Source: Actinomadura sp. WMMA1423
GTDB taxonomy: Bacteria; Actinomycetota; Actinomycetes; Streptosporangiales; Streptosporangiaceae
Direction: 5' to 3'
Length of the DNA: 64,000 nt
Assembly (NCBI RefSeq): GCF_006547145.1
Contig: NZ_CP041244.1
Coordinates: forward strand, 3,100,001-3,164,000
Below the pieces are notes generated by a model. It searched no databases and was not told the origin of the DNA. It worked only from the letters and a program-made list of their open reading frames with translations. Positions 7,631 to 16,575 of the stretch are shown here, piece by piece (position 1 is the first letter of the stretch; each line of letters opens with the position of its first letter). A program made the position numbers and the translations under genes.

Positions 7631-7736
7631 GGTCCTCCACCCTTTCACGTCCCGTTCGCCCCCCAGACTCCGGGTCACGGCCGGATGTGACATACCCGTC
7701 CGGATCAGCCGGGAGATCACGGGTAGTGTCCTGGCC

Positions 7737-9035
7737 ATGAGCGGAGCGCCGTCCCGGGTGTTCATCGCCCGGCTCGCGGGCGTCGCGGTGTTCGACCCGG
7801 CAGGAGACCAGGTGGGCCGGGTCCGCGACGTCGTGGTCGCGATGCGCCTCGCGCCGCGCCCGCCGCGGGTGCTGGGCCTCGTGGTGGAGGTCGCGTCACG
7901 GCACGCGGTGTTCCTGCCGATCACCCGGGTCACGGTGATCGAGGCGGACGCGATCGTCTTCGACGGGCGGCTCAACGTGCGCCGCTTCAGCAAGCGCGGT
8001 TCGGAGACGCTGGTGATCGCCGAGATCCTCGACCGGACCGTCCGGGTGCGCGAGACCGGCGAGGCACTGTCCGTGCTGGACGTGGCGATGGAGCCGACCC
8101 GGACCCGCGACTGGCTGATCACCAAGGTCGCGGTGCGCCGCCGGACGGGCCGGGGCCTGCGCAAGCGCGGCGAGAGCATGGTCCTGGACTGGGACGCCGT
8201 GGAGGGGTTCTCCGCCGTCGAGCACGGGCAGGGCGCGGCCGGGCTGATCGCCGCGTTCGAGCGGATGAAGCCCGCCGACCTCGCCAGCATCGTGCACGAG
8301 CTCCCCGAGAAGCGGCGCACGGAGGTCGCGGTCGCGCTGGACGACGAGCGGCTCGCCGACGTCCTGGAGGAGCTGCCCGAGGACGACCAGATCGAGATCC
8401 TCGGCAAGCTCGGCGTGGACCGCGCCGCCGACGTCCTGGAGGCGATGGGCCCCGACGACGCCGCGGACCTGCTGGGCGACCTGCCGACCGAGCAGCGCGA
8501 GCAGCTGCTGACGCTGATGGAGCCGCGCGACGCGGCCCCCGTCCGGCGGCTGCTCACCTACCCCGACAACTCGGCGGGCGGCCTGATGACGACCGACCCG
8601 GTGGTGGTCGCGCCGGACGCGACGGTCGCCGAGGCGCTCGCGCTGATCCGCCGCCCCGACCTGAACCCGGCGCTGGCGGCGCAGGTGTACGTGTGCCGCC
8701 CGCCGACCGCGACGCCGACCGGCCGCTACCTCGGCACGGTGCACTTCCAGAAGCTGCTGCGCGAGCCGCCGCCGACGCTGGTCAGCGGGATCGTCGACAC
8801 CGAACTCGACCCGCTGCGCCCGACGATGTCGCTGGAGGCCGTCGCGATGTTCCTGGCCACCTACAACCTGGTCGCGGGCGCGGTCGTGGACGAGAACGGG
8901 CACCTGCTGGGCACGGTGACGATCGACGACGTGCTCGACCATCTGCTGCCCGAGGACTGGCGGGAGGCCGCGATGGAGGCGGCCGCCGAGGAGACCGCCG
9001 ATCCCGAGGAAGAGGCTCTGCGGGGGACGACATGA
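7737..9035 (+). CDS. MgtE N-terminal/CBS-domain regulatory protein (soluble, no channel)
   Basis: The protein is 432 residues. The first 150 or so residues form PRC-barrel-like strands (VAVFDPAGDQVGRVRDVVV). An MgtE intracellular N domain follows from about residue 175 to 285: tandem helices with repeats such as LADVLEELPEDDQIEILGKL and AADLLGDLPTEQREQLLTLM. A CBS pair ends the protein (SAGGLMTTDPVVVAPDATV..., DENGHLLGTVTIDDVLDHLL). The transmembrane Mg2+ channel domain of true MgtE is missing. Its stop overlaps the start of the DUF1003 membrane protein, so the two are translationally coupled. A sensor role for Mg2+ or nucleotides is inferred from family. Confidence 0.85.
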   Translation: MSGAPSRVFIARLAGVAVFDPAGDQVGRVRDVVVAMRLAPRPPRVLGLVVEVASRHAVFLPITRVTVIEADAIVFDGRLNVRRFSKRGSETLVIAEILDRTVRVRETGEALSVLDVAMEPTRTRDWLITKVAVRRRTGRGLRKRGESMVLDWDAVEGFSAVEHGQGAAGLIAAFERMKPADLASIVHELPEKRRTEVAVALDDERLADVLEELPEDDQIEILGKLGVDRAADVLEAMGPDDAADLLGDLPTEQREQLLTLMEPRDAAPVRRLLTYPDNSAGGLMTTDPVVVAPDATVAEALALIRRPDLNPALAAQVYVCRPPTATPTGRYLGTVHFQKLLREPPPTLVSGIVDTELDPLRPTMSLEAVAMFLATYNLVAGAVVDENGHLLGTVTIDDVLDHLLPEDWREAAMEAAAEETADPEEEALRGTT

Positions 9036-9532
9036 CGACGACACGCGAGATCACCGCGCGCCTGGACCAGCCGAGGGAGCTGCGCCGGACGCTGCTGCCG
9101 CGCCGCCTCTACTACGACCCCGAGTCGTTCGGGCGGGTGTCGGAGCAGATCGCGCGCTTCCTGGGCACGGCCCGCTTCATCGTCTACATGACCGTGTTCG
9201 TGTCGCTCTGGCTCGTGTGGAACGTGGCGGCGCCGCCGGCCCTGCGGTTCGACCCGTACCCGTTCATCTTCCTGACGCTGATGCTGTCGCTCCAGGCCTC
9301 CTACGCGGCGCCGCTGATCCTGCTGGCGCAGAACCGGCAGGACGACCGGGACCGCGTCCAGTACGAGCAGGACCGGGGGCGCAACGAGCGCAGCATCGCC
9401 GACACCGAGTACCTGACCCGCGAGATCGCGGGGCTGAGGGTGGCGCTGAGCGAGGTCGCCACGCGCGACTTCGTGCGGTCCGAGCTCCAGCAGATCCTCA
9501 GGGACCTGGACGCCAAGAAGCCCGTCCCCTAG
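9032..9532 (+). CDS. DUF1003 membrane protein
   Basis: A 166-residue protein with two adjacent transmembrane helices (FIVYMTVFVSLWLVWNVAA and a second from PFIFLTLMLSLQASYAAPLILL). The DUF1003 tail follows: LLAQNRQDDRDRVQ, then a charged coiled-coil-like stretch. It overlaps the MgtE-N gene by ATGA and is presumably co-translated with it; the pair is common in actinobacteria. Molecular function is unknown. It is convergent with the MarR gene, sharing four bases at the stops. Confidence 0.88.
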   Translation: MTTTREITARLDQPRELRRTLLPRRLYYDPESFGRVSEQIARFLGTARFIVYMTVFVSLWLVWNVAAPPALRFDPYPFIFLTLMLSLQASYAAPLILLAQNRQDDRDRVQYEQDRGRNERSIADTEYLTREIAGLRVALSEVATRDFVRSELQQILRDLDAKKPVP

Positions 9533-10005
9533 CGGGCGGGGGCGCCCTCGTCGGCGAGCTTGTCGAGGATGGGGCCGAGCGCGCGCAGGTCGGGCTCGTC
9601 CAGCCGGCTCATGATGTGGTCGCGGACGCCCTGCCGGTAGGTGGGGGTGGCCTCGGCGAGCCGGGCCCGCCCCTCGGGCGTCAGGGCGGCGAACAGGCCG
9701 CGGGCGTCGCTCGCGCACGACTGCCTGGCCACCAGGCCGTCGCGCTGCATCCGGTCGACCAGCCGCGTCAGGCCGCTGCGCGACAGCAGCACGCGGTCGG
9801 CGAGGTCGTTCATCCGCAGCCGCCCGTGCGGCGCCTCGCCGAGGTGCATCAGCACCTCGTAGGCGCCGAGCGCGAGGTCGTGGCCGGCCAGCAGGTCGGC
9901 CTGCAGCCGGCGCGAGAGCTGCGCCTGCGCGCGCAGCATCGTCCGCCACACGATCAGTTCGGCGGCGGCCGAGCCGATACCGCCCGGGACGGGGTCGCTG
10001 GTCAC
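9529..10005 (-). CDS. MarR-family transcriptional regulator
   Basis: The 158-residue protein has the MarR winged helix-turn-helix. Dimerisation helices sit at the N-terminus (LIVWRTMLRAQAQLSRRLQ). The recognition-helix region is LADRVLLSRSGLTRLVDRM at about residues 67-85, and the wing follows (CASDARGLFAALTPEG). Start is GTG at 10005. The nearest divergent gene is mrp, 142 bases away, but no clear palindrome was found there. Ligand and targets are unknown. Confidence 0.85.
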   Translation of the reverse strand: MTSDPVPGGIGSAAAELIVWRTMLRAQAQLSRRLQADLLAGHDLALGAYEVLMHLGEAPHGRLRMNDLADRVLLSRSGLTRLVDRMQRDGLVARQSCASDARGLFAALTPEGRARLAEATPTYRQGVRDHIMSRLDEPDLRALGPILDKLADEGAPAR

Positions 10006-10147
10006 CGGATGATCGTAGGCCCGGCGGGCGTCCCGCGCGATGGACGGCCCGCGCGGGAGGGGCGCCGCGCCGGGCGGACCCCGCGCCGCGTGTGAAGCCC
10101 GACACCCTGATTAGCAGGTTGGCGGCCCGGGTTCATACCATGGACGC

Positions 10148-11287
10148 ATGGCCTCCCTAGTGACGACCGAGCGGGTGAACGCGGCCCTCGCCACGGTGCT
10201 CGATCCCGAGATCCGTAAGCCCATCACCGAGCTCGACATGGTCAAGAGCATCGACATCGACGCGGACGGCACCGTCAGCGTCGGCGTCTACCTGACCGTG
10301 GCCGGCTGTCCGATGAAGGACACCATCACCAAGAACGTCACGGAGGCCGTGTCCAAGCTCGACGGCGTGTCCGCGGTGCGCGTCGACCTCGACGTGATGA
10401 GCGAGGAGCAGCGCAAGGACCTGCAGACCAAGCTGCGCGGCGGGCAGCCCGCCAAGGAGATCCCGTTCGCCCAGCCGAACTCGCTGACCAAGGTGTACGC
10501 GGTGGCGAGCGGCAAGGGCGGCGTGGGCAAGTCGTCGGTGACGGTGAACCTCGCCGCCGCGCTCGCCGCCCAGGGCCGCAAGGTCGGGGTCGTGGACGCC
10601 GACATCTACGGCCACTCGGTGCCGCGGATGCTGGGCGTGGACACCCCGCCCACCAAGGTCGAAGACATGATCATGCCGCCGACCGCGCACGACGTGAAGG
10701 TGATCTCGGTCGGCATGTTCACCGCCGGGAACCAGCCGGTCGTGTGGCGCGGGCCGATGCTGCACCGCGCGCTCCAGCAGTTCCTCGCGGACGTGTACTG
10801 GGGCGACCTCGACATCCTGCTCATGGACCTGCCGCCCGGGACCGGCGACATCGCGATCTCCGTCGCGCAGCTGCTGCCGTCCGCGGAGATCCTCGTCGTC
10901 ACCACCCCGCAGCAGGCCGCCGCCGAGGTGGCCGAGCGGGCCGGCGCGATCGCCGCGCAGACCCACCAGCAGGTCGTCGGCGTGATCGAGAACATGTCGT
11001 ACCTGACGTGCCCGCACTGCGGCGAGCAGCAGCACATCTTCGGCGAGGGCGGCGGCCAGACGGTCGCCGACGCCCTGACCAAGACGCTCGGGACGCGCGT
11101 CCCCATGCTCGGCCAGGTGCAGATCGACCCGCGCCTGCGCGAGGGCGGCGACAACGGCGTCCCGCTGGTGCTCGCCGACCCCGACGCCGGCGCCGCCAAG
11201 GAGCTGCGCACGATCGCCGACAAGCTCGCCGGCCGCAGCCGCGGCCTCGCGGGCATGTCCCTCGGCATCAGCCCCAAGGGCCGCTGA
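10148..11287 (+). CDS. mrp: Mrp/NBP35-family Fe-S cluster carrier ATPase
   Basis: The protein is 379 residues, the standard length. An N-terminal MIP18/DUF59 domain covers about residues 5-85 (VLDPEIRKPITELDMV, with the TVAGCPMKDTI cysteine). The deviant Walker A GKGGVGKSS near residue 120 is followed by DADIYGHSVPRMLG, the DLPPGTGD motif and the C-terminal CPHCG pair that binds a bridging 4Fe-4S cluster. It delivers Fe-S clusters to apoproteins. It is followed by a strong terminator and convergent with tatB. Confidence 0.93.
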   Translation: MASLVTTERVNAALATVLDPEIRKPITELDMVKSIDIDADGTVSVGVYLTVAGCPMKDTITKNVTEAVSKLDGVSAVRVDLDVMSEEQRKDLQTKLRGGQPAKEIPFAQPNSLTKVYAVASGKGGVGKSSVTVNLAAALAAQGRKVGVVDADIYGHSVPRMLGVDTPPTKVEDMIMPPTAHDVKVISVGMFTAGNQPVVWRGPMLHRALQQFLADVYWGDLDILLMDLPPGTGDIAISVAQLLPSAEILVVTTPQQAAAEVAERAGAIAAQTHQQVVGVIENMSYLTCPHCGEQQHIFGEGGGQTVADALTKTLGTRVPMLGQVQIDPRLREGGDNGVPLVLADPDAGAAKELRTIADKLAGRSRGLAGMSLGISPKGR

Positions 11288-11292
11288 CCGCC

Positions 11293-11325
11293 CGCCTGCC
11301 CGGGGCCGGAAGTCCCGGGCAGGCG
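11293..11325. terminator. Terminator hairpin after mrp
   Basis: A perfect 12-bp stem CGCCTGCCCGGG/CCCGGGCAGGCG with a 9-base loop lies 5 bases past the mrp stop. There is no U-run, as is usual at this GC content. It could also serve tatB from the other side. Confidence 0.7.
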
Positions 11326-11438
11326 ACCAGGCACGGCCGGGCGGTGAGGGCGGCGGCCCGGAGTTCAGACGTCGGGTACCGGGAGGACGGCTCGTGGCGG
11401 CCCGGGCGGGCCGCCGGGGCGCGGGAAGGCCCGCGGCG

Positions 11439-11789
11439 TCAGGTCGCCTCGTTGTCGAAGGGCGGCTTCTCGCTGGGGGCGAGGCCGGTCGTCGTCGTCG
11501 CGTACGAGGGCTCGTCGTCGAAGATGCCCGAGTCGTTCTTCGGGTAGGTGTCGTCGTCCTCGAAGAGGTGCTTGCGGACGAACGTCTTCGGGTTGAGGTC
11601 GTTGAGGTCGAAGTCCTTGAACTCGGGGCCGAGCCCCTCCTGGAGGTCGGCCTTGGCGCTGTCGGCCATCTGGCGGAACTGCCGCAGCATCCGGCCCGCC
11701 TGCCCCGCGACCTGCGGCAGCTTGTCCCCGAAGATGACCAGGGCGAGGACGACGAGCACCGCCATCTCACCGAGTCCGACGTCGAACAA
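11439..11789 (-). CDS. tatB: Twin-arginine translocase subunit TatB
   Basis: The 116-residue protein begins (M)FDVGLGEMAVLVVLALVIF: a short N-out membrane helix with the conserved Glu, then the hinge GDKLPQVAGQAGR and a long amphipathic helix and acidic tail. This is the TatA/B family; the FDVG start and the neighbourhood (htrA upstream, mrp downstream) mark it as TatB, the substrate-receptor subunit. The start is TTG at 11789: a GGAGG site lies 5 bases upstream and no ATG/GTG fits the helix. TatC is not in the window. Confidence 0.88.
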   Translation of the reverse strand: MFDVGLGEMAVLVVLALVIFGDKLPQVAGQAGRMLRQFRQMADSAKADLQEGLGPEFKDFDLNDLNPKTFVRKHLFEDDDTYPKNDSGIFDDEPSYATTTTGLAPSEKPPFDNEAT

Positions 11790-11916
11790 CCCGTCCTCCA
11801 CACACACGGGCCCGCCGCCGTCGCGGCCGGCTGCACAGCCCAAGGGGACCGGCCCAGAGGCGGGCCGGTCCCCCCAGCGTATCCCCAGCCCGGATGAACC
11901 GGACTTGAACATCCCC

Positions 11917-13746
11917 CTAGTCGGAACCCAGGGTCACCTGGGCCGTGGCCTCCTTGCCGCCGCGCTGGTAGGTCAGGGTCACGCGCTCGCCCGGAGCCCG
12001 GCTGCGGATCTGCGCGATCAGGTCGGTGGCGTCCTCGATCGGCTTGTCGTCGACCTTGGTGATCACGTCGCCGGGCTTGAGGCCCGCCTTGTCCGCCGGG
12101 CCGCCCTTGGTCACCGGGTCCTGCCCGTTGACCGGCTGCGGCATGATCCGGGCGCCGCCCTCCTGGTAGCGGGGGTCGGGCAGCACGCCGAGCTTGGCCT
12201 GCTTGACCGTCCCGGTCCGGATGATCTCCTCGGCGATCCGCTTGCCCTGGTTGATCGGGATCGCGAAGCCGAGGCCGATGCTGCCGCTCTGCTGCTCCCC
12301 GCCCATCGCCTGGCCGCCGAGGGTGGCGATCGCGGTGTTGATGCCGATCACGCGGCCCTTCGCGTCCACCAGCGGGCCGCCCGAGTTGCCCGGGTTGATC
12401 GCGGCGTCGGTCTGGATCGCGTTGAGGTAGGACGCGTCGCCGCCGCCGCCCTCGCCCTGCGTGGGCACGGCCCGGTTCAGCGAGCTGACGATGCCGGTGG
12501 TGACCGAGCCCTGCAGGCCGAGCGGCGAGCCGATCGCGATCACCGGGTCGCCGACGGCGATGGCGCTGGAGTCGCCGACCGGCAGCGGCGGCAGCGAGTG
12601 CTGGCCCTCCGGCTTCAGCACGGCGACGTCCGAGCTCGGGTCGGCGCCCTTCACCGTGGCGGGCAGCGTCTTCTTGTCGTTGAAGACGATCTGGATCCGG
12701 CCGCCACCGCCGCCCCCGCCGGAGGCGACGTGGTTGTTGGTGATGACGTAGCCGCCGTTGACGATGAAGCCGGTGCCGCCGATCTCGCCCTGCGCGGACT
12801 GCACGCGGATCATCACGACGCTCGGCAGCACGCGCTGCGCGACGCCCGCGACCGAGTCCGGCGGGCGGCTCTGCACCTTGGTGTCGCTGCTGTTGCTGCC
12901 GCCGAGGCTCACCGGGCCGCCGTCGTCGTCCCCGCCGGTCGCGATCACGCCGATCCCGGCGCCGACGGCCCCGGCCACCAGCGCGACGATCAGCGCGACG
13001 ACGGCGAGGAGCCCGAGGCCCGGCCCGCCGCGCGACGACGAGGGCGGTGCGGGGACGGGCGCCCAGTTGGGCCCGGTGCCGCCGGGCGGCATCCCGTACC
13101 CGGCCATCGGGCGGGGGCCGGGGCCGCCGGGGGGCGGCGGGCCGGGCGGCGCGGGCGGCGGGCCCATCGGCGGGCGGCCGGGAGCGGGCGGCGGCGGGCC
13201 CTGGTGGGACTGCTGCGGCCAGCCCCCGTACGGGCCGCCCTGCGCGGCCCTCGGGTCCTGGTTGTGGGGGACGAACCCGGGCCGCTGACGGTCGTCGAGC
13301 GCCTCCACGGGCGGCTTGTCGAGCTGGACGGGCGGCGGGGGCTGCGGCATGTCCCGCGGCGAGGCGTCCTGCAGCGGCACCTCCTGCGGCATGCCCCCGG
13401 CGGCCTTCGACAGGACGTCCTCGCTGGTGTCGGGCGGGCCGCCCAGGGAGTCCGGCGGCGCGAAGCCCCCGGCCACCAGGCGGTCGCCCTCCTCGCCCAC
13501 CTCGCGCCCGTCCTCGGCGCCCGCCCCGGTGCCGAACTCGGCGTGCTCCGCGGCACCGTCCTCGCCGCGGGCCGGTTCGGGCTCGGGGTCGGCCTCGGGC
13601 TCGTCCGCCTGCTGCTCCAGGGGGATCCCCCGGTCGGCCACCGTCTCGGGAGGAGCCGCCGCCTCCTGCCGCTCAGGCTCCTGGCCGGGGACGACGTCGT
13701 CGTCCTCCGACGGCGCCCTGACCGGGCCGCGGTTGTCTTCCGTCAT
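11917..13746 (-). CDS. htrA: HtrA-like S1C serine protease with PDZ domain
   Basis: The protein is about 609 residues. A cytoplasmic tail of about 245 residues, acidic then Pro/Gly-rich, precedes one transmembrane helix (LLAVVALIVALVAGAVGAG). The trypsin-like domain follows, with the triad His in VITNNHVA, Asp in SSDVAVLKPEG and Ser in GNSGGPLVD. One PDZ domain ends the protein (GGPADKAGLKPGDVITKVDD). It is an extracytoplasmic protease/chaperone that degrades misfolded envelope proteins. It sits downstream of sigE, the anti-sigma gene and the RseB-like gene, as in mycobacteria. The second ATG (13746) is preferred: the GGAG site lies 8 bases before it but only 2 before the first ATG. Confidence 0.92.
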   Translation of the reverse strand: MTEDNRGPVRAPSEDDDVVPGQEPERQEAAAPPETVADRGIPLEQQADEPEADPEPEPARGEDGAAEHAEFGTGAGAEDGREVGEEGDRLVAGGFAPPDSLGGPPDTSEDVLSKAAGGMPQEVPLQDASPRDMPQPPPPVQLDKPPVEALDDRQRPGFVPHNQDPRAAQGGPYGGWPQQSHQGPPPPAPGRPPMGPPPAPPGPPPPGGPGPRPMAGYGMPPGGTGPNWAPVPAPPSSSRGGPGLGLLAVVALIVALVAGAVGAGIGVIATGGDDDGGPVSLGGSNSSDTKVQSRPPDSVAGVAQRVLPSVVMIRVQSAQGEIGGTGFIVNGGYVITNNHVASGGGGGGGRIQIVFNDKKTLPATVKGADPSSDVAVLKPEGQHSLPPLPVGDSSAIAVGDPVIAIGSPLGLQGSVTTGIVSSLNRAVPTQGEGGGGDASYLNAIQTDAAINPGNSGGPLVDAKGRVIGINTAIATLGGQAMGGEQQSGSIGLGFAIPINQGKRIAEEIIRTGTVKQAKLGVLPDPRYQEGGARIMPQPVNGQDPVTKGGPADKAGLKPGDVITKVDDKPIEDATDLIAQIRSRAPGERVTLTYQRGGKEATAQVTLGSD

Positions 13747-13848
13747 CCCCATCTCTCCTACCGAGCATGGTTCTCGTCATCGGTGCTCATGCTGCCCCGC
13801 ACGGCATGTGGCGAGCATAAGACCTGCCGCCGATACCCACATCTCGGG

Positions 13849-14967
13849 TCAATCGAACGGATTCGCCGCCGCGGCAAGGCGGCGGGCGCCGCGCGAGACG
13901 CGCTTCCAGGGCGGCGCGGAGCCGCGCGGCATGCTCAGCGCCACCGCCGTGGCCGTGCTCTGCGGGGCGTCCGTCACCACGGTGTAGACGTAGCCGTTCC
14001 CGGCCGAGACCGCCCAGCGCCGCAGGGCCTCGCGGCGGAACACCGTCCGGCCGCGGCGGGCGGTCCTCTGCCAGCCCGCCATGCCGCGCTCGTCGAGGGA
14101 GCCTCGCTGCACGAACACCGAGACGGCGGCGAGGCCGTCGGAGTAGCTGAGGTGCAGGGCGCCGCCGCGGCTCTCGCGGCGGGCCTCGTAGAGGGTGAGC
14201 CGTCCCGGCAGCTCGTCCGGGACGGGCCAGCCGCGGTCGCGCAGGCCGGCGAGGCGCTCGCCGTCCAGCTTCTCGCCCCAGGTGCTCGCGGTGTCGCGGA
14301 CGCTCGTGCTCTCGGCGGGGCTGCCGGCGTTCGCGCCGGGGAAGCGGGACAGGCCGCCGAGCGGGCGGCTCAGCGGGGAGGGCTCGAGCGGCGAGGCGGT
14401 GAAGCTGATCTCGGTGAAGCCGGTGGCGACCACCGGGCGGCCGGTGGCGTCGATCAGCTCGCGGTGCAGCATCAGGCCGGTCTCCCGGTCGATCCAGAAG
14501 CGCCCGGCGGGGCTGCCGTCGGCGCGGCGCGCCTCGACGACGCGGGCCGGGCGGCCGCAGACCGACGCGTCGGGGGCGCGCACCACCGAGTAGTTGCGGG
14601 TCAGCAGCGCCAGGGTCGCCGGCGTGAAGCCGGTGGTGTCCCCGGCCGCGGACTCGGGCCGGTAGCCCTGCCCCGACGGACCCGACCGGTAGCGGATGCC
14701 CGCGCCCGGCGTGTGCGACACGGCGACGCGGGAGGTGGCGTCCCGGCCGCCGCTGCGGGTGGTGAGGAACCGCCGGCCCTCGTAGGGGACGCGCCGGGCG
14801 GCGTCGGCGGCGGTGCGCAGCAGCCCGACCGCGCCCGGGTCGCTGCGGGCGCGGCGCGCGGGGGCGGGGTCGCCGGAGAGCGCCATCGCCAGCGCGAGGG
14901 CGCCCGCGATCCCGCCGGCCAGGACGGCGCCGCGCCGGCACCGCCCCGGGGAGGTCGCCCGCCTCAC
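13849..14967 (-). CDS. RseB/MucB-like sigma-E regulatory protein
   Basis: The 372-residue protein has an N-terminal signal or anchor (RRGAVLAGGIAGALALAMAL). It is followed by a MucB/RseB-type beta-rich N domain (VPYEGRRFLTTRSGG..., FWIDRETGLMLHRELID) and a C domain with repeated strands. RseB-like proteins sit outside the membrane and protect or sense the anti-sigma factor. Its GTG start overlaps the stop of the anti-sigma gene (GTGA), giving tight co-expression. Mycobacteria lack a clear equivalent at this spot to my knowledge, but many Streptosporangiales have one. Confidence 0.8.
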   Translation of the reverse strand: MRRATSPGRCRRGAVLAGGIAGALALAMALSGDPAPARRARSDPGAVGLLRTAADAARRVPYEGRRFLTTRSGGRDATSRVAVSHTPGAGIRYRSGPSGQGYRPESAAGDTTGFTPATLALLTRNYSVVRAPDASVCGRPARVVEARRADGSPAGRFWIDRETGLMLHRELIDATGRPVVATGFTEISFTASPLEPSPLSRPLGGLSRFPGANAGSPAESTSVRDTASTWGEKLDGERLAGLRDRGWPVPDELPGRLTLYEARRESRGGALHLSYSDGLAAVSVFVQRGSLDERGMAGWQRTARRGRTVFRREALRRWAVSAGNGYVYTVVTDAPQSTATAVALSMPRGSAPPWKRVSRGARRLAAAANPFD

Positions 14968-15608
14968 GGCCCCGGGGAGACCTGGACCTGGTTGACCGGG
15001 TCGGTGAGCGGATCGGTCATCGGCGCGTCACCGGAGGTGAGCGCGTGCTCGACGGCGAACCGGTCGAAGGCGGGCGTGACGGCGGGGGTGTCCTGGCGCC
15101 CGCCCGCCACGTAGGAGGCGGTGCCGAGGCCGAGGAACAGGGTGGCGGCGCCGACCACCAGGTAGCGGCGCCGCGGCTGGACGCGGATCGCGGCGTGCCC
15201 GGCCGGGCGGCCGTCGCGCGGGCGGACGGCGTGCGGCGCCCTGACGGGGCGGGTCGATGATCGTGCGGGCCGGGAAGGGTGCCGGGGGCGCGTCCCGGCG
15301 TGCGGCACGGGCTCGCGCGGGAGCGCTCCGTGCGCGGGCGCTCCGCCCGCGGCGGGCGCATCCGCGAGCCCTGCCGCCCCGGGCAGGGTCCTCAGCCGGT
15401 TCAGGAAGTCGCCGGACGGCAGGTCGCCGGTGCCGTCGCTCGCCGGCAGCTCCGACAGCCCCCGCAGCCGTCCCTTCAGCTTGCGCAGCTGGTCGGCCTC
15501 TTCCCGGCACCCGGCGCACACCGCGAGATGGGCGTGGGCGCGCTCGCGCTCCTCGTCCCCCAGCTCACCGTCGACCAGCGCGGTCAGACGCTCCCCCAGA
15601 CAACTCAC
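14964..15608 (-). CDS. rseA: Zinc-finger anti-sigma factor for SigE (RseA-like)
   Basis: A 214-residue protein. The N-terminal ZAS domain has the H-x3-C-x2-C motif (HAHLAVCAGC at about residues 26-35), followed by a coiled-coil-like stretch. A Pro/Arg-rich linker leads to one transmembrane helix (YLVVGAATLFLGLGTASYVA) and a short outer tail. It should hold SigE at the membrane and release it on envelope stress or proteolysis. Start is GTG 15608, 63 bases after the sigE stop. Gene order sigE-anti-sigma-RseB-like-htrA-tatB supports the assignment. Confidence 0.88.
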   Translation of the reverse strand: MSCLGERLTALVDGELGDEERERAHAHLAVCAGCREEADQLRKLKGRLRGLSELPASDGTGDLPSGDFLNRLRTLPGAAGLADAPAAGGAPAHGALPREPVPHAGTRPRHPSRPARSSTRPVRAPHAVRPRDGRPAGHAAIRVQPRRRYLVVGAATLFLGLGTASYVAGGRQDTPAVTPAFDRFAVEHALTSGDAPMTDPLTDPVNQVQVSPGP

Positions 15609-15671
15609 GCCGCCTCCGTGGATCCGTTCCGTCAGGCGCGCGGTCCCGCCCCGCGCGCGGTAAGCACAGCT

Positions 15672-16406
15672 TTACACGCCCTCCGGCAGCGGCCGGACAC
15701 CGCCCGCCGCGTGCAGTCCCCCGGGCTCCCCGCCCGCGGCCGGCTCGTCGCATGCGACGGCGGCCTGGTAGTCGTTGCGGGTGCCGGGCCGGCGCCGGGT
15801 GGGCGCGCGGTGCTCCAGCGCCCCCCGCAGCTGCGCCCGTCCCCGGTGGATGCGGCTGCGCACGGTGCCGAGCTTGACGCCGAGCGTCGCCGAGATCTCC
15901 TCGTAGGACAGGCCCTCGATGTCGCACAGCACGACGGCGGCGCGGTAGTCGGGGGCCAGCGCGTCGAGCGCGGCCTGGACGTCGGCGTCGAAGTTGTTGT
16001 CGTCGAACGCCTGCGCCGGGGTCGGCTCGCGGCCCTGGAGGCGCTCCGCGGCGTCGTCGGCGAGTCCCTCGAAGCGGATGCGCTGGCGGCGCCGGGCCAT
16101 GTCGAGGAACAGGTTCGTGGTGATCCGGTGCAGCCAGCCTTCGAACGTCCCCGGCGTGTAGTTCGACAGGGAGCGGAAGACGCGGACGAAGACCTCCTGC
16201 GTGAGGTCTTCGGCGTCGTGCTGGTTGCCGGTCAGGCGGTAGGCCAGCCGGTAGACGCGGGCCGAGTGCTCGCGGACGACCTCGTCCCAGGACGGCGGCG
16301 CCCATTCGGCCTCGGGGGCGTTCTCCCGGGTGCGAGCGGCGTTTCCAAGCCCCTGCCTGGCGCCGACCCCGACAGCGCTTCTGAAACTGAGTGCTGCGAC
16401 TCCCAT
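15672..16406 (-). CDS. sigE: ECF sigma factor SigE
   Basis: The 244-residue protein has region 2 near residues 40-105 ([31 protein letters not shown]; split here by description only) and region 4 near 145-195 ([23 protein letters not shown], then [15 protein letters not shown]). The long N-terminus and the downstream anti-sigma/RseB-like/HtrA genes match the mycobacterial sigE locus. ATG 16406 gives the M-GVAAL start; open frame continues to 16622 but covers the promoter. It controls the extracytoplasmic stress response and probably its own transcription from the GGAAC/CGTT promoter upstream. Confidence 0.92.
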   Translation of the reverse strand: MGVAALSFRSAVGVGARQGLGNAARTRENAPEAEWAPPSWDEVVREHSARVYRLAYRLTGNQHDAEDLTQEVFVRVFRSLSNYTPGTFEGWLHRITTNLFLDMARRRQRIRFEGLADDAAERLQGREPTPAQAFDDNNFDADVQAALDALAPDYRAAVVLCDIEGLSYEEISATLGVKLGTVRSRIHRGRAQLRGALEHRAPTRRRPGTRNDYQAAVACDEPAAGGEPGGLHAAGGVRPLPEGV

Positions 16407-16517
16407 GGTGCCGGGCTGTTCCTCTCTCGTGAGCCAAGGTCTCGCCTTGGAACGGCACGGTCTCGCCTGGGCTGGGGCGGTTCTGATACCGACTCGGTGC
16501 TTGCCTGTGTCGCTTAC

Positions 16518-16543
16518 AACGCGCTGAAACGCCAGTTGGTTCC
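16518..16543 (-). promoter_or_regulatory. Predicted SigE-type autoregulatory promoter of sigE
   Basis: On the minus strand GGAAC (16543-16539) and CGTT (16521-16518) are separated by 17 bases. This is the ECF/SigE consensus spacing GGAAC-N16/17-CGTT. Transcription would start about 100 bases before the sigE ATG. It lies in the 169-base divergent gap shared with the O-methyltransferase gene. Confidence 0.65.
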
Positions 16544-16575
16544 CCTGCAGCGATATGGTCTTCCCAGCATGAGCC

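Noticed and set aside
11548..15114. Plus-strand open frame of 1188 codons
   Set aside because: It runs antisense to htrA, the RseB-like gene and tatB, which have clear motifs; it is a GC-driven shadow.
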